Assembly (NCBI GenBank): GCA_017532025.1
Contig: JAFXJX010000073.1
Coordinates: 1-51,450, forward strand
Length of the DNA stretch: 51,450 bases
DNA from: Clostridia bacterium
GTDB lineage: Bacteria > Bacillota > Clostridia > Oscillospirales > CAG-272
Direction: 5' to 3'
The translations under genes and the position numbers were made by a program. Shown piece after piece: positions 23,616-30,003 of the stretch. A model generated the notes under the pieces. The model was given only the letters and a program-made list of their open reading frames with translations, ran no database searches and was not told the origin of the DNA. The number at the start of each line of letters is the position of its first letter. The first letter of the stretch is position 1.

Positions 23616-24209
23616 TTATTTTTTGAACATCTCTCTCCACTTGGGATTGTAGTTGTTTTCTCTCAGAATATTCTCAGCCTTTTTGTCAATTTCCAACTTA
23701 TTACGCAACAGCCGTCCAACTTCTGCAATCACAAAAGAAGGCACCACAATTCCGAACACATAAACCAACAAAAGAATCCCGAGTGGATAGAGTATATCAT
23801 CCATCGGATTGTTTGTGAGCATTGACAACACAAGACCGACAACGCCCAAAACAGCAATAAAACCAACAATCATCACAGCCCATCTTCTGATTGTGGAAAA
23901 AATGCCACTGAGCATTTCAAACACGTGAAAGACGGCGTTGTAAGAGTAAGGCGACACACGCGCAAAGTCGTGATAGCTTGTTATCTTGGATTTGCGTCGG
24001 GTGCCCTTTTCAATCGTTGTTCTTTCTACAAGAAGATTGTCATAGTGTTCGTATGTGGTACTGCGCTCCTCGTAATCCTCATCCCATTCCAAATGTTCGG
24101 TGTGTTCTCCCAAATATTCCCAACCAAACGCAGCCTTTTCAATCTTAACCAGCCACGCATCACCTTTCGTAATGGGAACAGACTTCGTCTTAATGCTGAT
24201 CTTTAGCAT
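23616..24209 (-). CDS. two-helix membrane protein of unknown function
   Basis: A 197-residue protein. Residues 1-100 are soluble with a beta-rich pattern (SIKTKSVPITKGDAWLVKIE, WDEDYEERSTTYEHYDN). Two membrane helices follow at about 107-130 and 141-163, and a Lys-rich cytosolic tail ends it. I do not recognise the family. The ATG at 24209 follows GGAGGAG. It is divergent from an XRE regulator, and its promoter and leader contain two TTTTGTCC sites, one forming an inverted repeat; this suggests control by that regulator. Confidence 0.75.
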   Translation of the reverse strand: MLKISIKTKSVPITKGDAWLVKIEKAAFGWEYLGEHTEHLEWDEDYEERSTTYEHYDNLLVERTTIEKGTRRKSKITSYHDFARVSPYSYNAVFHVFEMLSGIFSTIRRWAVMIVGFIAVLGVVGLVLSMLTNNPMDDILYPLGILLLVYVFGIVVPSFVIAEVGRLLRNKLEIDKKAENILRENNYNPKWREMFKK

Positions 24210-24232
24210 TTCTCCTCCTCAAAATTCCAATT

Positions 24233-24251
24233 TTGTCCTATCACAGGACAA
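24233..24251. promoter_or_regulatory. inverted-repeat operator candidate
   Basis: TTGTCCT-ATCAC-AGGACAA, a perfect 7-bp inverted repeat, lies in the leader of the membrane-protein gene. A second TTTTGTCC is at 24280-24287, at the -35 side of its promoter. Confidence 0.5.
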
Positions 24252-24266
24252 CTTTTCTTTGATAAA

Positions 24267-24295
24267 AGCATATCATACATTTTGTCCATTGTCAA
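24267..24295 (-). promoter_or_regulatory. promoter of the membrane protein at 23616
   Basis: TTGACA (24290-24295) and TATGCT (24267-24272) on the minus strand with a 17-base spacer. Confidence 0.6.
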
Positions 24296-24339
24296 GACAG
24301 AAAATCAAAAAAAAGACGAAAAATGGGGGAAAATGTATT

Positions 24340-24609
24340 ATGGCTAGAGTGGTAGACGGAGAAATTATGAATCTGATCGGCACTAGAATAAAACAGCTAC
24401 GTAAAGAAAAGCACATCAGCCAACAAATGCTCTCCGACAAACTGGAGCTTTTGGGAATTTATGTTTGCCGAGGATCTGTCTCAAGAGTAGAAGACCTTTC
24501 CAGAAGCGTCACCGATATGGAACTATATGCCTTTGCAAGAGTTTTTGACGTAAATGTAGATGAACTTTTTGATAAAGAATTGATCGAAAAGAAATATTTA
24601 GCCGATTAA
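24340..24609 (+). CDS. XRE-family helix-turn-helix regulator
   Basis: An 89-residue DNA-binding protein with one Cro/C1 HTH domain (IGTRIKQLRKEKHISQQMLSDKLELLG through FARVFDVNVDELFD). The HTH has a small insertion (YVCRGSVSRVEDLSRSVTDME) typical of clostridial regulators of this type. I start it at 24340 (MARVVDG); a reading from an in-frame codon further upstream would be unusually long. There is no effector domain. It faces the membrane-protein gene at 24209, and the shared region carries a palindromic operator candidate, so autoregulation is likely. Confidence 0.85.
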   Translation: MARVVDGEIMNLIGTRIKQLRKEKHISQQMLSDKLELLGIYVCRGSVSRVEDLSRSVTDMELYAFARVFDVNVDELFDKELIEKKYLAD

Positions 24610-24612
24610 CCA

Positions 24613-24652
24613 AACAAGGAGTTTCGCTCACGCGAAACTCCTTGTTGTTTTC
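24613..24652 (+). terminator. terminator of the XRE regulator
   Basis: A perfect 15-bp stem (24613-24627 with 24632-24646) with loop TCAC is followed by GTTTTC. Confidence 0.8.
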
Positions 24653-24815
24653 ACTTATTCTTTTTACCGCCGAAGAAGCGGTTGAGCGCAATGGTTGTTC
24701 CGATCAGAACGAGCATCACGATCAAAATACCAAGCATTCCTTCGCCCATATAGCGAAGACTTTTGACAAATTCCATCGGCTTGAATTTCATAGCCGCCAT
24801 CAAAATCTGATTCAT
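24651..24815 (-). CDS. OadG-like small subunit of a sodium-pumping decarboxylase
   Basis: A 54-codon gene. The translation starts MNQILMAAMKFKPMEF and continues through VKSLRYMGEGMLGI, one membrane helix (about 27-44, ILIVMLVLIGTTIAL) and a basic tail ending GGKKNK. The segment before the helix (SLxYMGxGMLGI) is typical of OadG/gamma-like subunits that anchor decarboxylase complexes to the beta subunit. The start follows AGGAGGG, which overlaps the stop region of the oadB-like gene nine bases upstream, so the two are co-transcribed. The stop overlaps the end of the convergent XRE terminator. Confidence 0.8.
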   Translation of the reverse strand: MNQILMAAMKFKPMEFVKSLRYMGEGMLGILIVMLVLIGTTIALNRFFGGKKNK

Positions 24816-24824
24816 AATGCCCTC

Positions 24825-25934
24825 CTATGATAAGAAGAAATTGAGAACCAAACCGCCCGCGATAACCGACGCGATCTGACCCGAAACGTTAACACCGATC
24901 GAATGCATGAGAAGGAAGTTCTGCGGATCTTCTTCAAGACCCATTTTATGTACCACACGACCCGACATCGGGAATGCGGAAATACCGGCAGCACCGATCA
25001 TGGGATTGATCTTTTCTTTTGAGAAAAGGTTCAAAAGCTTGGCAAAGAGCACGCCGCCCGCGGTATCGAAAACGAAAGCGAACAGACCGAGGCCGAGAAT
25101 GAGAAGTGTATCCCACTTCAAGAACTCAGACGCGTGCATTCTGGTGGCAATGGTAATGCCAAGGAAAATGGTCACGAGGTTGGCAAGCACCTTGGATGCA
25201 GTTTCGGAAAGGTTGTCCAAAACGCCGCATTCGCGGATGAGGTTACCGAACATCAAGAAACCAACAAGACCGGCAGACGCGGGTGCTACCAAAGACGCGA
25301 TGAAGGTAATCACAATGGGGAACAGAATGCGTGTGGTTTTGGAAACATTGGCAGGCTTGTAGGTCATGCGGATTCTGCGCTCTTTTTTGGTGGTGAGAGC
25401 CTTGATCACAGGGGGCTGAATGATCGGCACAAGCGCCATATAGGAATACGCCGCCACCATGATCGCGCCGAGATAGTTGGAATTCAGCTTTTGTGCCACC
25501 GAAATGGCAGTAGGACCGTCAGCCGCACCGATGATGGCAATTGATGCCGCATCCTTCATATCAAAAAACATAGCCGCAAGGCAAAGGGTTAAGAAAATAC
25601 CAAACTGCGCCGCCGCACCGAATAGCATCAGCTTGGGACTTGATAATACCGGTCCGAAGTCAATCATGGCGCCGATGCCGATGAAAAGCAGCAAGGGGAA
25701 AAGCTCGTTGGCAATGCCCGCATCAAAGAGTTCTTCAAGCGGTTCGATCGCACCCGAAAAGGGCATATTAACAAGAATCGTGCCAAGACCGAGCGGCAAG
25801 AGCAAGGTCGGCTCCATTTCCTTACGGATGGCAAGGAAGATCAGCACCGCACCGATCAGCCACATGATGACGTATTTCAGCCAAACATCCCATGAAACGG
25901 TGATAAAGTTTTCGTATAAGAAATCCAAAAACAT
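24825..25934 (-). CDS. sodium-translocating decarboxylase beta subunit
   Basis: A 369-residue polytopic membrane protein of the OadB/GcdB/MmdB family, which couples decarboxylation of a biotin-bound carboxyl group (from oxaloacetate, glutaconyl-CoA or methylmalonyl-CoA) to sodium export. About nine to eleven helices. The conserved IGAADGPTAI carries the essential Asp, and GNLIRECGV and SGRVVHKMG are also typical. The ATG at 25934 follows AAGGAGAACC. A gamma-like subunit follows, but the alpha (carboxyltransferase) and biotin carrier genes are not in this window, so the substrate cannot be decided. Confidence 0.93.
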   Translation of the reverse strand: MFLDFLYENFITVSWDVWLKYVIMWLIGAVLIFLAIRKEMEPTLLLPLGLGTILVNMPFSGAIEPLEELFDAGIANELFPLLLFIGIGAMIDFGPVLSSPKLMLFGAAAQFGIFLTLCLAAMFFDMKDAASIAIIGAADGPTAISVAQKLNSNYLGAIMVAAYSYMALVPIIQPPVIKALTTKKERRIRMTYKPANVSKTTRILFPIVITFIASLVAPASAGLVGFLMFGNLIRECGVLDNLSETASKVLANLVTIFLGITIATRMHASEFLKWDTLLILGLGLFAFVFDTAGGVLFAKLLNLFSKEKINPMIGAAGISAFPMSGRVVHKMGLEEDPQNFLLMHSIGVNVSGQIASVIAGGLVLNFFLS

Positions 25935-25991
25935 AACAGGTTCTCCTTTTTCTTTTTGAAGCTTGGTTCTTTCCCAAACTCTCACATTTTG

Positions 25992-26020
25992 ATTGTAACA
26001 CAAAAAAAGTCGAATTGCAA
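25992..26020 (-). promoter_or_regulatory. promoter of the oadB-oadG pair
   Basis: TTGCAA (26015-26020) and TACAAT (25992-25997) on the minus strand with a 17-base spacer. Confidence 0.6.
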
Positions 26021-26057
26021 GCATTTTTCTCATTCCGCATCAAAACTTTACCAAAAC

Positions 26058-26083
26058 AAAAAAGCCCCGACGGGGCTTTTTCT
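26058..26083 (-). terminator. terminator of the small anchored protein at 26094
   Basis: An AAAGCCCC / GGGGCTTT stem flanked by A and T runs lies just after the stop of the gene on the minus strand. Confidence 0.85.
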
Positions 26084-26093
26084 CGCAATGGAC

Positions 26094-26429
26094 TTATTTT
26101 ACCTTTTCAAGCGTGATCTCACCGAGGATACCAAGCTTGCACTTGATGGTGTCACTATCTGCGTCATACACAAGGTTGGTGGGCAAAGAGCCACTGAAGT
26201 CGTCACCTTCATAGGTGATCACGATTTTGTCGCCATCCATTTCGTAAGTACCGGAAGCGCTTGCCTTGATAACAAAGTCAAGATTGACTGAAACCTTGTC
26301 GCCGTCGAACTCAAGGTTCAAATTCTCGTGGCCGTATTTGCCGTCCGGCTTTTTGCTGTAAGAAAAAACGACGAAAATAACAGCGCAAACAAGGGCCACT
26401 GCTAAAACCAAAAGAAGAAACTTTTTCAT
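26094..26429 (-). CDS. small membrane-anchored protein with a beta-rich domain
   Basis: A 111-residue protein: an N-terminal helix (about 4-24, FLLLVLAVALVCAVIFVVFSY) works as an uncleaved anchor or signal, followed by an 85-residue domain of alternating strands (NLEFDGDKVSVNLDF, GTYEMDGDKIVITYEGDD, LVYDADSDTIKCKLG). The pattern resembles small secreted beta-barrel domains that are common and mostly unnamed in gut clostridia. No catalytic residues stand out. The ATG at 26429 follows AAAGGAATCG. It is a single-gene unit. Function unknown. Confidence 0.75.
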   Translation of the reverse strand: MKKFLLLVLAVALVCAVIFVVFSYSKKPDGKYGHENLNLEFDGDKVSVNLDFVIKASASGTYEMDGDKIVITYEGDDFSGSLPTNLVYDADSDTIKCKLGILGEITLEKVK

Positions 26430-26534
26430 TTCGATTCCTTTCAAAAAACACTTTTTTTACCGTTGTTATTATAGCAAATTGATCGCAGAATGTCAACTTT
26501 TTATTTTGTATTTTGTTAAGATATTCTCTTTCTC

Positions 26535-26563
26535 TTGACAAACAGGAGCAAAAGCACTATAAT
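26535..26563 (+). promoter_or_regulatory. promoter of the trpB-like gene
   Basis: Perfect TTGACA (26535-26540) and TATAAT (26558-26563) with a 17-base spacer. The 50-base leader has no T-box or attenuator that I can see. Confidence 0.85.
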
Positions 26564-26613
26564 ACACTCATTGGGCGATTTCCCGATTCACCATCATCCT
26601 CACGAGGTGCTTT

Positions 26614-27984
26614 ATGAAAAACATTCCCTATAAAATTTATTTAACAGAAAATGAAATTCCTACCGCGTGGTATAACGTGCGTGCCGAAATGAAAAACGAC
26701 ATTGCACCCATGCTCCATCCCAAGACCTTGAAGCCGATCACCTTCGACGATCTTGAGCCAATCTTCTGCCGTGAGCTTGCAAAGCAAGAGCTGAACAATA
26801 CCGATAAATGGATCGAGATTCCCGAAGAGGTGCGCAACTTCTATAAAATGTACCGCCCCTCTCCGCTCGTGCGCGCATATTGCCTTGAAAAAGCACTCGG
26901 CACACCCGCGCATATCTATTATAAGTATGAGGGCGGCAACACCTCGGGCAGCCATAAATTAAACTCCGCCATCGCGCAGGCTTACTACGCCAAGGAGCAG
27001 GGTCTTTCCTCGCTCACCACCGAAACAGGTGCCGGTCAGTGGGGCACTGCCCTCTCGATGGCCTGCGGCTATTTCGGTCTTGACCTCAAGGTCTTCATGG
27101 TCAAATGCTCGGCAGAGCAAAAGCCCTTCCGCCGCGGCGTGATGGAAACCTACGGCGCATCGGTTACCCCCTCCCCTTCGATGGAAACCGAAGCAGGTAG
27201 ACGCATCAACGAGATGTACCCCGGCAACACAGGCAGCCTTGGCACTGCCATTTCCGAAGCGGTTGAGGTTGCCACCAAGACAGAAAACTGCCGCTATGCG
27301 CTCGGCAGCGTGATGAGCCAGGTGATGCTCCACCAGACCATCATCGGTCTTGAATCGATCAAAGCCTTTGAAAAGATCGACGAATATCCCGACATCGTTA
27401 TCGGCTGTGCCGGTGGCGGCTCGAATCTCGGCGGCTTGATGGCGCCTTTTATGTCCGACCGCATCAACGGCAGACATAACCCCTATTTCATCGCGGTAGA
27501 GCCGGCTTCTTGCCCCTCTCTCACACGCGGTAAGTTCGGTTACGATTTCTGTGACACCGGTCACGTCACGCCCCTTGCCAAGATGTACTCACTCGGCAAC
27601 GGCTACATTCCCTCCTCCTCTCACGCGGGCGGTCTTCGCTACCACGGCATGAGCGCCATCCTCTCTCAGCTTTACCACGACGGTTTCCTCGACGAGGCAA
27701 GATCGGTCAAGCAGACCGAGGTGTTTGATGCCGCCGTGCAGTTTGCGCGTGTGGAAGGCATTCTCCCCGCACCCGAAAGCGCACACGCCATCCGCGTTGC
27801 CATCGACGAAGCGGAAAAGTGCAAAGAAACAGGCGAGGAAAGAGTCATTCTCTTTGGTCTTACCGGCACAGGCTACTTCGATATGTACGCCTACATGGCG
27901 CACAACCGCGGCGAAATGAAGGACTACGTCCCCTCCGACGAAGAACTTGAACAAGGCTTTTCCACCATGCCAAGTATTGAATAA
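26614..27984 (+). CDS. TrpB2-type tryptophan synthase beta subunit
   Basis: A 456-residue PLP enzyme that joins indole and serine to tryptophan. It belongs to the longer TrpB2 subgroup rather than classical TrpB (about 400 residues): the N-terminal extension (TAWYNVRAEMKNDIAPMLHPKT) and the motif RPSPLVRA are typical. The PLP Lys is in SGSHKLNSA (about 115), and the phosphate loop is GCAGGGSNLGG. No trpA or other trp genes are nearby; TrpB2 often acts without TrpA, for example in indole salvage. The ATG follows GAGGTGC. It is a single gene with a strong promoter and terminator. Confidence 0.92.
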   Translation: MKNIPYKIYLTENEIPTAWYNVRAEMKNDIAPMLHPKTLKPITFDDLEPIFCRELAKQELNNTDKWIEIPEEVRNFYKMYRPSPLVRAYCLEKALGTPAHIYYKYEGGNTSGSHKLNSAIAQAYYAKEQGLSSLTTETGAGQWGTALSMACGYFGLDLKVFMVKCSAEQKPFRRGVMETYGASVTPSPSMETEAGRRINEMYPGNTGSLGTAISEAVEVATKTENCRYALGSVMSQVMLHQTIIGLESIKAFEKIDEYPDIVIGCAGGGSNLGGLMAPFMSDRINGRHNPYFIAVEPASCPSLTRGKFGYDFCDTGHVTPLAKMYSLGNGYIPSSSHAGGLRYHGMSAILSQLYHDGFLDEARSVKQTEVFDAAVQFARVEGILPAPESAHAIRVAIDEAEKCKETGEERVILFGLTGTGYFDMYAYMAHNRGEMKDYVPSDEELEQGFSTMPSIE

Positions 27985-27990
27985 AAAAAA

Positions 27991-28027
27991 GAGCGCATCC
28001 CAAGCGATTGGGATGCGCTCTTATCTT
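27991..28027 (+). terminator. terminator of the trpB-like gene
   Basis: A perfect 13-bp stem GAGCGCATCCCAA / TTGGGATGCGCTC with loop GCGA, then TTATCTT. Its outer GAGCGCATC arms are shared with the terminators at 13021 and 16813. Confidence 0.88.
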
Positions 28028-28086
28028 ATTTGGCATATATTCGAATGTAATATAAAACAATTACCAACCAAATATGATTTGATGAT

Positions 28087-28215
28087 GTAGGGACGTACCT
28101 ATGTGTACGCCCGCGCGTTCAATCATACCGTTCCATGATTTGATTGCTAAAATTGCAATCAAATTCTATTTTTAAGAATTTCTCATGGCGGGCGACCACG
28201 CAGGGTCGCCCCTAC
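28087..28215. repeat. MITE-like element with two hairpin arms and GTAGGG ends
   Basis: The ends form a 28-base imperfect inverted repeat (about 20 of 28 matches) beginning GTAGGG. Each arm is itself a hairpin (CGTAC/GTACG on the left, GGGCGACC/GGTCGCCC on the right). The AT-rich centre contains ATTTGATTGCTAAAATTGCA. It does not code for protein. The same kind of ends occur at 11081-11171. Confidence 0.6.
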
Positions 28216-28250
28216 GTTGTTTCAACTAAAACTATACAATACACATACCG

Positions 28251-28432
28251 CGAGATCCGCCCCAACCATACGGTTGGGGCGCCCTGCGCTACGCTTGGGT
28301 TTCGACTGCACACCGCCCCGTGTCATCCTGAGCGAAGTGAAGCGTAGTCGAACTTTTGGGGCTTGCCCCAAAAGCACGAGGCAAAGCCGAAGTGGGATCT
28401 CGGGCGGTGTTTCGCTCAAGATGACACGCGGA
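28251..28432. repeat. complex intergenic palindromic element with nested hairpins
   Basis: Nested inverted repeats: CGAGATCC (28251) with GGATCTCG (about 28394), CACCGCCC (28311) with GGGCGGTG (28401), and GTGTCATCCTGAGCGAA with its imperfect complement TTCGCTCAAGATGACAC. Two perfect hairpins lie inside, at 28260-28279 and 28354-28373. The TCATCCTGAGCGAA core is a familiar dispersed repeat in clostridial genomes. Together with the element at 28087 it fills the 28031-28473 gap; no gene was seen there. Confidence 0.6.
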
Positions 28433-28473
28433 CGCAGCTGTGTCAAGTTTTAGATGAAACAAGGTACTACTTT

Positions 28474-29598
28474 TTACATATCCAGTTTCATATCATTCTC
28501 TTTAATCCAGCCAGCCTTACGAAGCAGCTCCGAAACGCCGAGCGCGATCACAGCGGGAAGCACCACGTGAACGAGCAAAATCTCGCCAAGCACGACATAC
28601 CAAGCACCATCCATCACCGCGTAGGCATTGATCTGACCTACAAGACCCGACGTACCCATGCCCGAGCCAACCGCGTTGTTTGTCATCTTAAAGACAACCG
28701 ACGACACAGGACCCACCACAGCCGATGCCACTGTAGCAGGAATCCAGATGCGCGGATTTTTCACAATGTTCGGCATTTGCAGCATCGATGTACCAATGCC
28801 CTGCGAGATAAGACCGCCAAAGCGATTCTCGCGGAAGGATGCCACCGCAAAGCCAACCATCTGTGCCGAGCAGCCTGCGGCGGCAGCACCTGCGGCAAGC
28901 GCAAGACCGTAGCTGGCATCCGCCCCCGCAAACACCACCACGCCAATGGCGGCAGACGAAATCGGAAGCGTGAGCGCAAGACCCATGACCACAGCCACCA
29001 CAATTCCCATGAGAAATGGTTGCTGTTCAGTACTCCAACCCACAAAGTTGCCAATCGCTGTTGTCACATAAGCAATGCCCTTGCCGCAGAGCAGCGCGGC
29101 AGCAGCACCGCTGACCACAGTCACAATCGGTGTGACGAGAATATCCACACGGGTTTTGCCTGCCACAAGTCTGCCGATTTCAATGCCCACCATAGCGGCA
29201 ACAAAGGCGCAAAGCGGGTCACCCGGCGTACCCTTGGAAATCGGTGCGAGCGCTTCAAGCGTTCCGTTTGCCATATCCACAAGTGAAGCGGCATATGCAC
29301 CGACAAAGCCGCAAACGCCCGCCGAGACGGTCACAAGCGGCGATTCCTTGAACTTATAGGCAATGCCCACGCCAATGCCAACACCCATCAGAGTCTTGGT
29401 GAGGTTGGCAACAAAGGTCAAAAGATTACCGACGAAAGTACCTGCCACAAAATCAAAGGTTGCGATCTGACCTAAGATCGTACCCACGATCAAAGTGGCA
29501 AACAGCCCGAGCGCCATGCCTGAAAGTCCGTCGATAAAAATGCGGTGAAGCCATTGTTTGGCTACCTTGGTGAATGTTTTGGTTTCTTTCACTTCCAT
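28474..29598 (-). CDS. PTS EIIC-like (PTS_EIIC_2 family) membrane permease
   Basis: A 374-residue polytopic protein with about nine to ten helices, rich in Gly and Ala. Segments such as LMGVGIGVGIAYKFKESPLVTVSAGVCGFVGAYAAS, KGTPGDPLCAFVAAMVG and VGQINAYAVM match the PTS_EIIC_2 family, which lacks attached EIIA or EIIB domains. Whether it takes part in phosphotransfer is uncertain. I prefer MEVKETK at 29598, since GAGAGG is too close to the ATG at 29607; either is possible. No other PTS component is nearby, so the substrate is unknown. A terminator separates it from DUF1292 upstream. Confidence 0.85.
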   Translation of the reverse strand: MEVKETKTFTKVAKQWLHRIFIDGLSGMALGLFATLIVGTILGQIATFDFVAGTFVGNLLTFVANLTKTLMGVGIGVGIAYKFKESPLVTVSAGVCGFVGAYAASLVDMANGTLEALAPISKGTPGDPLCAFVAAMVGIEIGRLVAGKTRVDILVTPIVTVVSGAAAALLCGKGIAYVTTAIGNFVGWSTEQQPFLMGIVVAVVMGLALTLPISSAAIGVVVFAGADASYGLALAAGAAAAGCSAQMVGFAVASFRENRFGGLISQGIGTSMLQMPNIVKNPRIWIPATVASAVVGPVSSVVFKMTNNAVGSGMGTSGLVGQINAYAVMDGAWYVVLGEILLVHVVLPAVIALGVSELLRKAGWIKENDMKLDM

Positions 29599-29646
29599 GA
29601 TTTTCATTTCCTCTCGTTATTTTTTTAACAGTTTCTTTATAAAGCA

Positions 29647-29675
29647 CGAAAACCGGGGTCAAACCCCGATTTTCG
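29647..29675 (-). terminator. terminator after the DUF1292 gene
   Basis: A 13-bp stem (29647-29659 with 29663-29675, one wobble pair) with a U-rich tail on the minus strand ends the pheS cluster transcript. Confidence 0.7.
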
Positions 29676-29686
29676 TATTTTTTTAT

Positions 29687-29986
29687 TTATTCTTCGTCGT
29701 CAAGAAGCGTATAGTAAAGCTGAAATACCTCTTCCACAATATCATCGTCTTCTACAAGATCAATCGCGCCTTCTTCCTCATCTTCCGAAATTGAGAAAAC
29801 GAACGCTTCGTCTTCGTCAAGCTCGGGCATATCAACAGGGCGCAAAATGCAGTAAAGCTGATCGTCAAGCGGAATCACCGCAATCTGTTCAAATTCGGTG
29901 GATTCGCCATCCTCGTCAAAGAGCACGATGTTATCGTCGCATTCTTCATCAAGAATCATCTCAAGCGGATTTTTGTTGTCGCTCAT
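29687..29986 (-). CDS. DUF1292 family acidic protein
   Basis: A 99-residue, very acidic protein (DEECDDNIVLFDEDGE, DEDEAFVFSISEDEEEGA). The DUF1292 core (IVLFDEDGESTEFEQIAVIPLDDQLYCILRPVD) is clear. These small proteins are widespread in Bacillota and often lie near alaS, yrrK or yrzB; their function is not established. It follows pheT by 17 bases on the same strand, so it is probably co-transcribed with pheS-yitT-pheT. The ATG follows AAAGGATACG. Confidence 0.9.
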   Translation of the reverse strand: MSDNKNPLEMILDEECDDNIVLFDEDGESTEFEQIAVIPLDDQLYCILRPVDMPELDEDEAFVFSISEDEEEGAIDLVEDDDIVEEVFQLYYTLLDDEE

Positions 29987-30003
29987 AGCACGTATCCTTT
30001 CGC

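Noticed and set aside
28144..28453. Short frames of 67-78 codons in both directions between trpB and the PTS gene.
   Set aside because: They lie inside the palindromic repeat elements and have no start signals.
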